From the NCBI RefSeq assembly GCF_017086365.1, contig NZ_CP070969.1, forward strand, positions 5,353,501-5,417,500: a stretch of DNA of 64,000 bases. Reading direction: 5' to 3'. The notes beneath the pieces are model-generated. The model was not told the DNA's origin. It ran no database searches and saw nothing but the letters and a program-made list of their open reading frames with translations. The translations under genes and the position numbers were made by a program. This stretch comes from Paenibacillus tianjinensis. Lineage in GTDB: Bacteria > Bacillota > Bacilli > Paenibacillales > Paenibacillaceae. This document shows positions 7,802 to 17,726 of the stretch, piece after piece (position 1 is the stretch's first letter; every line of letters begins with the position of its first letter).

Positions 7802-8509
7802 TTAGTCTTCTTTTTTGTCTAAAGATGGTGCTCCAGCCGGCGGGTTCAATTTGCTCTTCAGTGCTGCAAGCTGTTCTTCCACTTTCAGCTGTTTTTCGGC
7901 GTCAACCGGTTTGGTGTACACACCAGCCGACGGGCTGTAAGGGGCGCGCATAACATCTGCTTCTGCTTCGAGCTGCATGATTTTTTCTTCCATGCGGTGG
8001 AAGCCGAGGGATGCGCTGCCGCTCTCAATAGAATGAACGCTGCTGATCTGTGACATTTGCTTTTTGGCCTTGGCCATTTGGGCGCGGGATACCAGTTCAT
8101 TACGTTTGTTGCGCAGCTTGTAGAACTCATCCTTCATGTCATGCAGCTGCTGCACCAGTTCTTTAGCCTGCACTTCTGCCTGAGCGTGAAGATCGCCGTA
8201 TTCCACTTGCTTCTGGTCGAAGTAGATCTTTTCTTCCAGCAGCTTGCGGGTAACTTCCTCCTGTCCGTTCTTCAGCGCAAGTTCAGCCTGGGCTGCACGC
8301 TGTCCGGACATTTTGGCTGCTTCCTCAACACGCTGTTTCATGCGGCGCTCGTTAGCCATTTGCTTGGCAACTGTTACCTCAGCTTCGTGAATTTCAGCCT
8401 CCATATCGCGCAGATATTGGTTCAGCATTACGATTGGGTCCTCTACTTTATCCAGCAAGTCGTTTACCGACGCCTTTGTCATATCCTTAATCCGTTGAAA
8501 TACTCCCAT
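7802..8509 (-). CDS. PspA/IM30 (Vipp1) family protein
   Basis: The 235-residue protein is almost wholly helical coiled coil. It starts [29 protein letters not shown], the PspA amphipathic helix that binds membranes, followed by the Q-rich helices of the IM30 fold. It should form ring- or rod-like ESCRT-III-type assemblies that protect damaged cytoplasmic membrane, as LiaH does in Bacillus. It is the last gene of a four-gene unit with a PspC protein, a second PspA homologue and a LiaI-like anchor, and sits next to liaFSR. Its C-terminus ends in a Pro/Ala/Gly tail ([14 protein letters not shown]). Confidence 0.9.
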   Translation of the reverse strand: MGVFQRIKDMTKASVNDLLDKVEDPIVMLNQYLRDMEAEIHEAEVTVAKQMANERRMKQRVEEAAKMSGQRAAQAELALKNGQEEVTRKLLEEKIYFDQKQVEYGDLHAQAEVQAKELVQQLHDMKDEFYKLRNKRNELVSRAQMAKAKKQMSQISSVHSIESGSASLGFHRMEEKIMQLEAEADVMRAPYSPSAGVYTKPVDAEKQLKVEEQLAALKSKLNPPAGAPSLDKKED

Positions 8510-8512
8510 GAT

Positions 8513-8989
8513 TTACACTTCTCCCTTCTCGTATTTAGCAAGTTTTTGTTTCAGTTCTTCTACTTCTTTTTGCAGTGCCTTCTTCTCAATATCCTTCATC
8601 ATGGCATCCAGACCGGAGTCTTGAGCCGAGTAAGCATTGGCTTTATCATACCCTGGGGTATAACCGGGCTGTCCGCCGTGTCCGCCATATCCGCCCTGAC
8701 CTTGCGGGCCTTGCGGTCCGCGTCCATATCCGGGGCCGCCAGTGAACGGTCCGCCGTATGGGCCGCCGGGTGCTCCCGGTCCAGGTCCGAACGGATTGTA
8801 CTGTGTAGGCTCCTTCGGAATAATCAATGCTGCGATGAGATATACCAGAATTGTCGTGCCTCCGGTAAACGGAATGCTGACCAGCAGCAGAATCCGGAAC
8901 AGGGTAGAATCAATACCGAGAGTCTCGGACAATCCTCCAGCCAGCCCTGTCATCACCTTGTCACGGGTTGAACGATACAATCGGGTCAT
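8513..8989 (-). CDS. PspC-domain protein
   Basis: The 158-residue protein begins with a PspC domain (TRLYRSTRDKVMTGLAGGLSETLGID, then a hydrophobic segment IPFTGGTTILVYLIAALIIP). A Gly/Pro-rich linker of roughly 45 residues follows, and then a C-terminal coiled coil (MMKDIEKKALQKEVEELKQKLAKYE). The open frame extends to 9010; ATG 8989 is preferred with AAAGGAG at 7 nt. It is a membrane partner of PspA, placed between the two pspA-like genes. The coiled coil could bind PspA. Confidence 0.88.
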   Translation of the reverse strand: MTRLYRSTRDKVMTGLAGGLSETLGIDSTLFRILLLVSIPFTGGTTILVYLIAALIIPKEPTQYNPFGPGPGAPGGPYGGPFTGGPGYGRGPQGPQGQGGYGGHGGQPGYTPGYDKANAYSAQDSGLDAMMKDIEKKALQKEVEELKQKLAKYEKGEV

Positions 8990-8993
8990 AGAA

Positions 8994-9671
8994 CTACTCC
9001 TTTCCGCCATTGTTAAGCTTCTCCTTCAGCCGGGCCATTTCTCTTTCCAGCACCGTTGCCACCGTTTCACCGGCCTGCACCGCGTACTCCTGTCCCATGC
9101 GGCGCAGGTCGCGGAGACTCTTCGCTTCCAGCTCCCAATCATTCATGCGGTCTTCAAGCCGGCCGAACATTTTGGGAACGTCACTGCCGTTGCCGTAGGC
9201 AGTTGCTCTCTGGTTCATGCGCTGCTGAAGCCTAAGTGACTCCATCCGTGCCGCATAATACTGGCGTTTGTTATACACCGTCTGATATTCGACCTTCAGC
9301 TCATTCAGCTGACTTTCCAGCTCATACAGCGATCCTTGGCTCTGTTCCAGCAGCCCGCTGTACTGCTCCAGCTTTTCCTCGTGAATAATCTTCTCCTGCA
9401 AAGCCATCTTCGCCAGATTATCCTCTCCGGCTTTTAGTGCCAGCAGCGCTTGCTCTTCACGTTTATTTCTCATGGCCGTAGCCTGATTCACCTGCTGCTG
9501 CAATTGCTTCGTATGGGAAGCGTACTGCTGGTACAACCTTTCCGCTTCAGCGATCTCCTCACGGGTTGAATGTAAGAATTGATCGATCAGCTTCACGGGG
9601 TCCTGGCTTTGTTCCAAACGTTCATTTAGATTAGCTACCGTAATATCCCTCATGCGGCGAAAAACACTCAT
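8994..9671 (-). CDS. Second PspA/IM30 family protein
   Basis: This 225-residue protein, MSVFRRMRDITVANLNERLEQSQDPVKLIDQFL, has the same helix plan as the PspA homologue at 7802-8509 but is clearly diverged. The rest is long coiled coil (LYQQYASHTKQLQQQVNQAT and on). Two PspA paralogues flanking a PspC protein suggest mixed assemblies or division of labour. ATG 9671 is preferred over the upstream GTG since AGGA lies at usable spacing only for the ATG. It overlaps the extended frame of the pspC gene, so the genes are tightly packed. Confidence 0.85.
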   Translation of the reverse strand: MSVFRRMRDITVANLNERLEQSQDPVKLIDQFLHSTREEIAEAERLYQQYASHTKQLQQQVNQATAMRNKREEQALLALKAGEDNLAKMALQEKIIHEEKLEQYSGLLEQSQGSLYELESQLNELKVEYQTVYNKRQYYAARMESLRLQQRMNQRATAYGNGSDVPKMFGRLEDRMNDWELEAKSLRDLRRMGQEYAVQAGETVATVLEREMARLKEKLNNGGKE

Positions 9672-9718
9672 GATTTCCTGCACCCTCCCTGCTTCTTAAT
9701 TAAGTAATTCTCTAAAGC

Positions 9719-10021
9719 TTAGTATGTTCTGCCTCTTCTGCCTTTCAGTACCGAGATGCCCCAGACAACCAGTGCAACCCCGAGCAGCGGTCCAATAATC
9801 CAGGACAGCTTCGAGATCAAAGCCATGACACCGATGAACAGCACTACCCAGCCGATAATCTTGCGTCCGCTTTTAATTCCGTAGTACCCGAGAGCCACCA
9901 GCAGGACCGGAAACAGGATTCCGAAGATTCCGTGAATCAGGTGGGGCAGCACTCCCATCAGCATAATCGCGCCAATCACAATCAGGACAACCGCAAGTCC
10001 GTTACCTTTTCTATTTTGCAT
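9719..10021 (-). CDS. LiaI-like small membrane protein
   Basis: The 100-residue protein has four short hydrophobic segments (VVLIVIGAIMLMGVL, IFGILFPVLLVALGYYGI, IIGWVVLFIGVMALI, IIGPLLGVALVVWGI) and charged ends, matching the LiaI/LiaF transmembrane-region family. In Bacillus, LiaI anchors the PspA homologue LiaH at the membrane. Here it is the first gene of the pspA-pspC-pspA unit. ATG 10021 has AGGCGGTGAG upstream. Confidence 0.78.
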   Translation of the reverse strand: MQNRKGNGLAVVLIVIGAIMLMGVLPHLIHGIFGILFPVLLVALGYYGIKSGRKIIGWVVLFIGVMALISKLSWIIGPLLGVALVVWGISVLKGRRGRTY

Positions 10022-10279
10022 TTTTTCTCACCGCCTTTCGTTGACCTTAACCTTATAGCCTTATTCTAGGGTAATCCGCAGACTTTCAAAACAGACCGTG
10101 GACGGTTTTATGAACTGGACCTTAGACGGGGCAGAGTTAGGACTGCAGGCCGCTGAGGGATGAAACAAGCCCCTTTGTCGCCAATCAGCGACTTTAAAGC
10201 TCCAAACTGTGTATAATTGTTGCAGGTATTCCTTAATATAGCTGCTGATTAGATGTGGCAGAGCAAAGGAGCAGTTTCA
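10022..10279. promoter_or_regulatory. Divergent promoter region between the psp operon and the Bce-like system
   Basis: About 260 bp with no credible gene separates two divergent operons. On the plus strand a TATAAT occurs near 10211 (GTGTATAATTG), in position to serve the response-regulator gene; its -35 is poor. The psp promoter must lie on the left side, and no clear LiaR box could be fixed by eye. Confidence 0.4.
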
Positions 10280-10966
10280 TTGAAGACACTATTGATTGTC
10301 GAGGATGACCGGAGCCTGAACAAAGGAATCTCCCTGTCGCTTGCCCAGAACGGCCTGAATATTGAACAAGCTTATACGCTGGCTATGGCTAAGCAAATAT
10401 TCGCCTCGACCCCGGTAGATCTGATTCTGCTGGATATTAATCTCCCTGACGGAAACGGTTTGGATTTCTGTGAGACGATCCGGAGAACCTCACAGGTACC
10501 GGTTATTTTCCTGACTGCCAACGACATGGAGGCGGATATTGTCACGGGGTTTGCCCTGGGGGGAGACGATTATATCACCAAACCGTTCAGCCTGATGATT
10601 CTGCGGGCCCGGGTAATGGCTGTTCTCAAAAGAGCCGCCAAGCATCCGGAGGACAAAGTAATCATCGGCCCCTTGAGCCTAGACTTTGGAAAACTGGAAT
10701 TCTATAAGCACAAGGAGCCATTGACCCTGAGCAAAACTGAGCTTAAGCTGCTGAGCATCCTGGTCTCAAACCCCGGCATCATTTTAAATAGAGAGCAGTT
10801 AATCGATAAAATCTGGTCGCAGGACGCGGAGTTTGTGGATGAAAATGCATTGACGGTAGCAGTCAAACGGCTGCGGACCAAGATTGAGGATGAGCCTGCT
10901 GCGCCAAAATACATAAAAACAGTCTATGGCCTGGGATATATGTGGGCGGAAAGGCCAAACCCATGA
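10280..10966 (+). CDS. BceR-like response regulator (OmpR family)
   Basis: Receiver domain (TLLIVEDDRSLNKGISLSLAQNGL, phospho-Asp in LILLDINLPDG, Lys in GGDDYITKPFS) followed by an OmpR winged helix (LSKTELKLLSILVSNPGIILNREQLIDKIW to TVYGLGYMW). The frame opens at ATG 10253, but TTG 10280 has AAAGGAG 8 nt upstream, giving 228 residues that start in the usual place for the family. The kinase, ATPase and long permease genes follow directly, which is the layout of BceRS-BceAB peptide-antibiotic sensing and detoxification modules. Confidence 0.88.
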   Translation: MKTLLIVEDDRSLNKGISLSLAQNGLNIEQAYTLAMAKQIFASTPVDLILLDINLPDGNGLDFCETIRRTSQVPVIFLTANDMEADIVTGFALGGDDYITKPFSLMILRARVMAVLKRAAKHPEDKVIIGPLSLDFGKLEFYKHKEPLTLSKTELKLLSILVSNPGIILNREQLIDKIWSQDAEFVDENALTVAVKRLRTKIEDEPAAPKYIKTVYGLGYMWAERPNP

Positions 10967-11997
10967 AAAGCGGCAAGGATGCACGCTACTCCATACGCGT
11001 GAGTTTAATATTCTTAACGATCTTTCTGCTGCTGGTATCGGGTTACGCTGGAACAGCCACCTATCTGAACGGAGAAAATCCTGTCTTCCTTAACCTTACC
11101 GCCCTCTTCGTGATTTCTATACTAATTGTAGGTGCTCTATGGACGTGGATGCTGCGGCGGCAGGCTGCCGGCTTTATGAATGCTTTGGATGGAATGGTGG
11201 ACCGGGCGATTCACGGACGGGAGCAACTGACCCATTTTGACGAGACCAGCCTCTCTTCCCTGGAGCATAAATTATTACGCTACATTGAGATCACCAAAGC
11301 GAATAAGCAGCATCTGGAGACTGAAAAGAATACCATCAAAGAACTGATCTCGGATATCTCCCATCAGACCAAAACACCCCTCTCCAATATCCTGCTTTAC
11401 AGCCAGCTGCTTGCCGAAACACCGGACCTGGGCGGGGATACCCGGCTACTGCTGGATCAGATCGAGGCCCAAGCGGACAAGCTGGAATGGCTGATTACCT
11501 CGCTAATCAAATTATCCCGGCTGGAAACGGGCATGATCACCCTGCACAGTGAGGTTAAACCCGTCCTTGCGACGCTTACCAGCGCCTTATCACACATCTA
11601 TACACGCGCGGAAAATAAAGGGATTGGCATTCAACTTGAATGCGATCCAGTTACGGCGGCCCGTCATGATCATAAGTGGACCAGTGAAGCGCTGTTCAAC
11701 CTGCTGGAGAATGCTGTGAAATATACGAATCCTGGCGGCAGCATCCGGATTGTAGCCGAGAGTAATGAAATGTTTACGCGGATTGATATTTCCGATACAG
11801 GCATAGGGATTGGGAAGGATGAGCTTGAGCATATTTTCAAACGTTTTTACCGGGGACACAGCGTAAGGGAAGTTGAAGGTATCGGAATCGGACTGTATCT
11901 GGCGCGGAAGATCATCAGCATCCAGGGAGGTTTTATTACGGCGGCATCTGAGCCCGGCCAGGGAACCAAGCTCTCCATTTTCCTCCCTCAGCTCTAA
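10963..11997 (+). CDS. Sensor histidine kinase of the Bce-like module
   Basis: This 344-residue kinase has two N-terminal transmembrane helices (SLIFLTIFLLLVSGYAG and LTALFVISILIVGALWTWM) with a very short outer loop, so it probably senses through the ABC permease. The His box is ISDISHQTKTPLSNILLYSQLL, the N box LFNLLENAVKY, and the G boxes DTGIGIG and GIGIGLYLARKI. ATG 10963 overlaps the regulator's stop as ATGA and has GGAAAGG upstream. It should phosphorylate the regulator at 10280-10966. Confidence 0.88.
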   Translation: MKSGKDARYSIRVSLIFLTIFLLLVSGYAGTATYLNGENPVFLNLTALFVISILIVGALWTWMLRRQAAGFMNALDGMVDRAIHGREQLTHFDETSLSSLEHKLLRYIEITKANKQHLETEKNTIKELISDISHQTKTPLSNILLYSQLLAETPDLGGDTRLLLDQIEAQADKLEWLITSLIKLSRLETGMITLHSEVKPVLATLTSALSHIYTRAENKGIGIQLECDPVTAARHDHKWTSEALFNLLENAVKYTNPGGSIRIVAESNEMFTRIDISDTGIGIGKDELEHIFKRFYRGHSVREVEGIGIGLYLARKIISIQGGFITAASEPGQGTKLSIFLPQL

Positions 11998-12086
11998 TTG
12001 TGTCAGTTCTGTCAGATTTCAGACACTGCTGGGTTAGATTTGTCTGCTATCTTAAGGAGCAATCAAGGATGATGGAGGGGAATGCA

Positions 12087-12788
12087 ATGCCTATTTTAAG
12101 CATTGAGCATCTGAAGAAATATTATGGAAAAGATCCGCAGACCACGGTAAAGGCGCTGGACGATATCTCACTATCCGTTGAGCAAGGGGAATTCCTGGCG
12201 ATTGTAGGCACCAGCGGCAGCGGAAAAAGCACCCTGCTGCATATGCTTGGCGGTCTGGACCGGGCTACTTCAGGCAAAGTTATCGTGGGCGGAAATGATA
12301 TTTTTGCCATGAGTGATGAGAAGCTGACGATATTCAGACGCCGGTCGGTCGGATTCGTTTTTCAGAGCTACAATCTGGTACCGGTCCTGAATGTGCTCGA
12401 GAATATCCTGCTTCCCATAGAGCTTGACGGCGGCAGAATCGATCAGGAGTATCTGGATGAGGTAATCAGGGCCCTGGGGCTGCAGGAAAAAATCCACAAT
12501 CTGCCTGCGAACCTGTCCGGCGGCCAGCAGCAGCGTGTCGCTATTGCCAGAGCGCTGGCTGCCAAACCTTCAATCATTCTGGCGGACGAGCCTACCGGCA
12601 ATCTCGACAGCAAAACCAGCCAGGAGGTCATGATTCTGCTGAAGCAGATGAGCGAGAAATTTAATCAGACCATTGTTATGATTACCCACAACGAGGCTAT
12701 CGCCCAGACCGCCGACCGTATTATCCGAATTGAAGACGGGCGGATTGTGTCCGGTAACCCAGCCACAAACGGAGCCCACCTATTATGA
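12087..12788 (+). CDS. ABC transporter ATPase, BceA/MacB type
   Basis: The 233-residue ATPase has Walker [11 protein letters not shown]-loop [18 protein letters not shown], signature [15 protein letters not shown], Walker [13 protein letters not shown] and the H-loop MITHN. The N-terminal frame extends to 12000, but ATG 12087 with GGAGGGG at suitable spacing starts the normal [14 protein letters not shown]. It pairs with the 842-residue FtsX-type permease, whose ATG overlaps its stop. The predicted role is antimicrobial-peptide sensing and removal. Confidence 0.92.
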   Translation: MPILSIEHLKKYYGKDPQTTVKALDDISLSVEQGEFLAIVGTSGSGKSTLLHMLGGLDRATSGKVIVGGNDIFAMSDEKLTIFRRRSVGFVFQSYNLVPVLNVLENILLPIELDGGRIDQEYLDEVIRALGLQEKIHNLPANLSGGQQQRVAIARALAAKPSIILADEPTGNLDSKTSQEVMILLKQMSEKFNQTIVMITHNEAIAQTADRIIRIEDGRIVSGNPATNGAHLL

Positions 12789-15313
12789 TCACCACGAACA
12801 ACCGCAAGATTATTACCCGCCTCTCCTTTAAAATCCTGCGGGCGAATCCGCTGCGCAATCTGGCTGTGATCTGTGCTGTGGTACTGACGACCCTGCTCAT
12901 TACGTCGATCTTCACCATGACTCTGAGCCTCAATAAATCTGTAGAATTGACCCGGATGAAGACCGTCGGCACTGATTTTCACGGCAGTTTCAAACATGTG
13001 ACTCCGGAACAGATAGAAACGTTAAAGAATCATCCCTCGATTCAGGAATACAGCGTTTCCCTAAATGCAGGAAACTTGCGGAATGAGGTCTTCCGGGACA
13101 GCCCGGTGGAGGTTAAACGGATTGATGAGGCCTATGCCAGACATGGTTTTATTTCCTTTATAGAAGGCCGCCTGCCCGCCGCTGAGAACGAGGTTGTGCT
13201 GAACACATGGGTTATGGATAAACTCGGTATCCGCCATGCGCTGGGGCAGCAGGTTCAACTGGACATTGATATGGGGGAGCGTGTGATTCAGCAGGATTTT
13301 ATCGTGTCGGGCTATTATGAGGCGGATAAACATCTGGCGCTCGCAGGACTGGCCTTTGTCTCGGAAGCCTGGGTGCAAGAGAATGTGTCCGGAATCGATC
13401 CGGTAAAGTCCGCAGCCAGCGGTTCCTATGTAAATACCTTAGAGCTGAGCGTAATGTTCAGGAATTCATTTGATATCGAAAAGAAACTGGACAAAGTGCT
13501 CGCGGATACAGGTGTGGAGGTGCCAATCGGGATCAACTGGGGCTATACAGCCTCCTCCTTCTCTGACAACCTCATCGACTTCGTCCCCTATTTGGCTGTC
13601 ATCCTCATTATTATGCTCAGCGGGTATTTGCTGATTTATAACATCTTTTACATATCCGTCGTGCGTGATGTAAAATTTTACGGTCTGCTCAAAGCGATTG
13701 GAACAACGCCGAAACAGCTGAAGCGGATCATTACCGTCCAGTCCCAGCTGCTGTACCTGCTCGGTTTGCCCTTCGGCCTCGCTGCCGGTTACGGAATCGG
13801 ACGGCTGTTAACTCCGCTGCTCAACACGTTCTCAAGCGAACCAATGGAAGCTGCCTATTCGGCCAGCCCGTGGATTTTTATCGGCGCTGCTATTTTCGCC
13901 TATGTAACGGTATGGATCGCTGCCAGCAAGCCGGGACGGATGGCTGCGCGGATTGCCCCCGTAGAAGCGGTCAGGTTCACAGGCGTTAACGCCAAGCGCC
14001 GGAGGAAGAAACGTTCGAAACGCGGAGGTAAGCTTTACAGTATGGCCTTTACTAACCTTTTCCGCAATAAAAAGAAGCTCAGTCTCATGCTGACCTCGCT
14101 CTCCTTAAGCATGATTCTGTTCAGCATTATTTTTACCGTCATCTCATCGCTGGATGTGAATAAATACCTTAGTTCGTATATATCCGGGGACGTGGTGATC
14201 CGCAACAATGCAGTCGTACAGGCAGCCGGCGAGCAGCCTGGTGATCCTTATAAGCTGTCGGAAGCGTTCAGCAGAAAGTTAGCGGGGATCGATGGAGTCA
14301 AGAGCGTGGAGAAGGTCTATTATACCAGCGAGCTTTACAATATGGATGACACCATACGGACTATACTGGAGCCGCTGACAGAAACCTATAAGTCTAACCC
14401 GGCTCTAACAGGCGTTCTGAAAAATGATTTTATTGTCCTTAAACTGTATGGCATTGATGACGGCTGGTATAGCCTGGTGCAGAAAGATGTCATGGAGGGC
14501 CATTTTGATCCGCAAAAATTCGCCTCCGGGAACTATGTGCTGGTGACTCAAGTCATCATGCCGGACGACCATAACGTCTCCTACTACCATCCGGGTGACC
14601 ATATTGAGTATAAGCAGTTCGGCAAAAGCTATGAGGTGATGGCCGTATTGAACTACGACGCCCTGTATGCTGCTACCACGCAAGCTTTCCCGGCGTATGG
14701 CTATAATGCATTTTTCCCTTCCTCTGAATTGACCAGAGGGCTGCCTGAGGGAAGTGCTCCGCCGATGGCGCTGTCGGCAACGCTGCATATTGATCCGGCC
14801 AAGCTGGACAGTGCTTCGCAGACCGCCAAGTCTCTTGCCGCTTCCAGCGATGAGCTGGTATACAAATCAAGGGAGGATTACACGCAGGAGCTCAGCGGGT
14901 TTATCCGTATTTTTCAGATTGTCGGTTACGGCCTCAGCTTCGTCATCGCCCTGATCGGGGTTCTTAATTACATCAATACGGTTGTTACAGGGGTCATTAC
15001 ACGGCGGAATGAGTTCACCCTGCTGGAGAGCATCGGGATGACCAAGCGGCAGCTGAAAAAAATGCTGATCTATGAGGGGCTGTACAATGTGCTTCTCACC
15101 ACAGCCATTACCTCCACCCTGGGCGTCATTCTGACCTATAGCATCTCGAAAAGCATCGCGGACAGTATGGCCTTTACCGTCTTCCGCATGAGCTGGCTGC
15201 CGTTTATCCTGGTCGTTCCGGTTCTTGCTGCTATTGCTTATACAGTAACACTAAGCTCCTACCGGATGCTGAGCAAGGCCAGCATTGTTGAACGGCTGCG
15301 GCAAACGGAATAA
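12785..15313 (+). CDS. FtsX-family ABC permease of the Bce-like module
   Basis: The 842-residue membrane protein has a first helix near residues 17-40, a large extracytoplasmic domain (to about residue 245), three helices around 265-385, a second soluble domain (about 455-675) and a final three-helix FtsX domain ending at SIVERLRQTE. A second FtsX repeat rather than one very long loop makes it nearer to general MacB/FtsX-like permeases than to classical BceB (about 650 residues). The start overlaps the ATPase stop (ATGA). Confidence 0.85.
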   Translation: MITTNNRKIITRLSFKILRANPLRNLAVICAVVLTTLLITSIFTMTLSLNKSVELTRMKTVGTDFHGSFKHVTPEQIETLKNHPSIQEYSVSLNAGNLRNEVFRDSPVEVKRIDEAYARHGFISFIEGRLPAAENEVVLNTWVMDKLGIRHALGQQVQLDIDMGERVIQQDFIVSGYYEADKHLALAGLAFVSEAWVQENVSGIDPVKSAASGSYVNTLELSVMFRNSFDIEKKLDKVLADTGVEVPIGINWGYTASSFSDNLIDFVPYLAVILIIMLSGYLLIYNIFYISVVRDVKFYGLLKAIGTTPKQLKRIITVQSQLLYLLGLPFGLAAGYGIGRLLTPLLNTFSSEPMEAAYSASPWIFIGAAIFAYVTVWIAASKPGRMAARIAPVEAVRFTGVNAKRRRKKRSKRGGKLYSMAFTNLFRNKKKLSLMLTSLSLSMILFSIIFTVISSLDVNKYLSSYISGDVVIRNNAVVQAAGEQPGDPYKLSEAFSRKLAGIDGVKSVEKVYYTSELYNMDDTIRTILEPLTETYKSNPALTGVLKNDFIVLKLYGIDDGWYSLVQKDVMEGHFDPQKFASGNYVLVTQVIMPDDHNVSYYHPGDHIEYKQFGKSYEVMAVLNYDALYAATTQAFPAYGYNAFFPSSELTRGLPEGSAPPMALSATLHIDPAKLDSASQTAKSLAASSDELVYKSREDYTQELSGFIRIFQIVGYGLSFVIALIGVLNYINTVVTGVITRRNEFTLLESIGMTKRQLKKMLIYEGLYNVLLTTAITSTLGVILTYSISKSIADSMAFTVFRMSWLPFILVVPVLAAIAYTVTLSSYRMLSKASIVERLRQTE

Positions 15314-15443
15314 CTTCATTCCTGCCAAATAAACGACATTTCTCCATATTGATTCTGCTTTTCTCCATACGCTTGCGGGGTGAACAGACTTATAATGAGG
15401 CTGAATCTTCACATTCCGCACGCAGCTATAGGAGGTTGTTTCC

Positions 15444-17636
15444 TTGTCTATTCACTATGCTCCAGAGCAGCAGATTTTCCATCTGCAAACCGAAAATACC
15501 AGTTATGTATTCAACATTGTCCGCGGTGCCTACCCGGCGCATCTGTACTGGGGCAAAAAAATCCGCAGCTCCGCTGTCTCCGATCTCTTCGAGCCCCGAG
15601 GCAGAGGATTCAGCAGCAGCGTTTTTCCCGGAGAATGGGCGTTCTCATTGGATACGCTTCCTCAAGAATACCCGGGTTATGGCTCAGGTGATTTCCGGGA
15701 ACCGGCCTATGTAGCCGGGCTGTCAAACGGCACATCCGTAACAGAACTGACGTATGTATCCCATAGTATTGTAAAAGGAAAAGCTCCGCTTGAAGGCCTG
15801 CCGGCGGTTTATGCGGAAAGCGACGAAGAAGCTGAAACGCTGGTGCTGATACTTGAAGACGCCGGTGCGGGGCTGCGGGCAGAATTGTCCTATACCGTAA
15901 TGACAGGGTATGACGCGATCATCCGCTCAGCACGCCTGATCAATACCGGCAAGCAGCCGCTTAAGCTGGAACGCGCCCTATCCGCTTCGCTGGATTTCCC
16001 GCATGCCAATTATGAGCTGCTGCACCTCTCCGGCTCGTGGGCCCGGGAACGGCATGTTGTCCGTGCTCCGCTGCACAACGGCCGGCAGGGCATTGACAGC
16101 AAGCGGGGGGCGAGCAGCCACCAGCAGAATCCATTCCTCGCCCTGCTCTCCCCGCATGCCGGGGAGAACAGCGGTGAAGCCTACGGCTTCAATCTGGTGT
16201 ACAGCGGCAACTTCCTTGCTGAAGCTGAGGTGGACCAGTACGGATCTACCCGTGTCACCATGGGTATCAATCCGTTCGGCTTCCAGTGGCTGCTGGAGCC
16301 AGGGGACAGCTTCCAGACACCGGAAGCGGTGCTCGTCTATTCCGACCAGGGAATCGGCGGCATGTCCCGCACGTACCACCGGCTCTACCGTCAGCGGCTT
16401 GTGCGCGGACTGTTCCGCGACGAACCGCGTCCGGTACTGATTAACAACTGGGAAGCCACGTATTTCGGCTTCGACGCTGATAAAATCGAAGACATCGCCC
16501 GCGCCGGACAGGCCCTAGGCATCGAGTTGTTCGTACTCGACGACGGCTGGTTCGGGCATCGTGACGACGACACCACTTCACTCGGAGACTGGTTCGTCGA
16601 TAAGCGCAAGCTGCCCCTGGGCCTGTCCGATTTGGCTGAACGGGTGAAACGGCTCGGTATGCAGTTCGGGCTCTGGTTCGAGCCGGAAATGGTCTCGCCG
16701 GACAGCGAGCTGTACCGCACCCATCCGGACTGGTGCCTGCATGTACCGGATAAACGGCGCAGCGAGAGCCGCAATCAGCTGATCCTGGATCTGTCCCGCG
16801 TGGATGTCTGCGACTATATCATCGATGCCGTCAGCAGCGTGCTGTCTTCAGCTCCGATAACCTATGTCAAATGGGACATGAACCGTCATATGACCGAGAT
16901 CGGTTCCGCAGCCTTGCCGCCGGAGCGTCAGGGGGAAACCGCCCACCGCTATATGCTGGGACTGTACCGGGTGATGGAAGAAATCACCTCCGCCTTCCCG
17001 CATGTGCTGTTCGAAAGCTGCTCCGGCGGCGGCGGCCGGTTCGATCCGGGCATCCTGCACTACATGCCGCAGACCTGGACCAGCGACAACACCGATGCCG
17101 TCGAACGGCTCAAGATCCAGTACGGCACCAGTATTGTCTATCCGGCCAGCGCCATAGGCGCCCATATCTCCGATGTACCTAACCACCAGGTGCACCGCAG
17201 CACACCGCTGTCGATGCGCGGCGATGTGGCAATGTCCGGCAATTTCGGCTATGAGCTGGACCTGACCAGGTTCACGGCTGAAGAACAGGAAGAGGCGGCA
17301 GCCCAGATCGCCTTCTACAAAGAGATCCGCTCTCTCGTTCAGCAGGGCGAGATGTACCGGCTGCTCTCGCCGTTTGAAGGCAATGACACCGCGTGGATGT
17401 TCGTGTCCGCGGACCGCTCCGAGGCGCTTGCCTGCTACTTCCAGGTACTGGCCGGACCGAACCCGGGACACACACGCCTGCGCCTGCAGGGCCTTGATCC
17501 GGCTAAGGATTATGTGCTCAAGGAGACTGGAGTTGTATACGGCGGCGACCGGCTGATGCATGCCGGCCTGCTGCTGCCTGAGCTGCACGGCGATTTCCAG
17601 AGCAAGCTGCTTCATTTCACCGCTGTCGTTGAATAA
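15444..17636 (+). CDS. Alpha-galactosidase, glycoside hydrolase family 36
   Basis: The 730-residue cytoplasmic enzyme has the GH36 plan: N-terminal beta-sandwich (to about 330), catalytic barrel and C-terminal beta domain. The catalytic nucleophile is Asp478 in YVKWDMNR and the acid/base Asp548 in WTSDNTDAVERL; other signatures are NNWEATYF, VLDDGWFG, GLWFEPEMV and FESCSGGGGRFD. It should release terminal alpha-1,6-galactose from melibiose or raffinose-type sugars. The start is TTG 15444 with AGGAGG 8 nt upstream. No signal peptide is seen. It stands alone, ended by a strong terminator at 17653. It has no adjacent sugar transporter. Confidence 0.95.
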   Translation: MSIHYAPEQQIFHLQTENTSYVFNIVRGAYPAHLYWGKKIRSSAVSDLFEPRGRGFSSSVFPGEWAFSLDTLPQEYPGYGSGDFREPAYVAGLSNGTSVTELTYVSHSIVKGKAPLEGLPAVYAESDEEAETLVLILEDAGAGLRAELSYTVMTGYDAIIRSARLINTGKQPLKLERALSASLDFPHANYELLHLSGSWARERHVVRAPLHNGRQGIDSKRGASSHQQNPFLALLSPHAGENSGEAYGFNLVYSGNFLAEAEVDQYGSTRVTMGINPFGFQWLLEPGDSFQTPEAVLVYSDQGIGGMSRTYHRLYRQRLVRGLFRDEPRPVLINNWEATYFGFDADKIEDIARAGQALGIELFVLDDGWFGHRDDDTTSLGDWFVDKRKLPLGLSDLAERVKRLGMQFGLWFEPEMVSPDSELYRTHPDWCLHVPDKRRSESRNQLILDLSRVDVCDYIIDAVSSVLSSAPITYVKWDMNRHMTEIGSAALPPERQGETAHRYMLGLYRVMEEITSAFPHVLFESCSGGGGRFDPGILHYMPQTWTSDNTDAVERLKIQYGTSIVYPASAIGAHISDVPNHQVHRSTPLSMRGDVAMSGNFGYELDLTRFTAEEQEEAAAQIAFYKEIRSLVQQGEMYRLLSPFEGNDTAWMFVSADRSEALACYFQVLAGPNPGHTRLRLQGLDPAKDYVLKETGVVYGGDRLMHAGLLLPELHGDFQSKLLHFTAVVE

Positions 17637-17652
17637 CAGTTAACGCAAAAAT

Positions 17653-17679
17653 GCAGGCCCGCGATATATGCGGGCCTGC
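17653..17679 (+). terminator. Strong Rho-independent terminator after the alpha-galactosidase gene
   Basis: Perfect 10-bp GC stem GCAGGCCCGC / GCGGGCCTGC with a 7-nt loop, followed by GTTTTTG. It sits 17 bp past the stop codon. Confidence 0.9.
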
Positions 17680-17726
17680 GTTTTTGTGTTCATCCGTATT
17701 ATTCGTCAGCACGGTAACTAATGCTG

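Noticed and set aside
8057..8971. 304-codon plus-strand frame opposite pspA and pspC
   Set aside because: It is a shadow frame. The opposite strand carries complete PspA and PspC family proteins with proper start sites.
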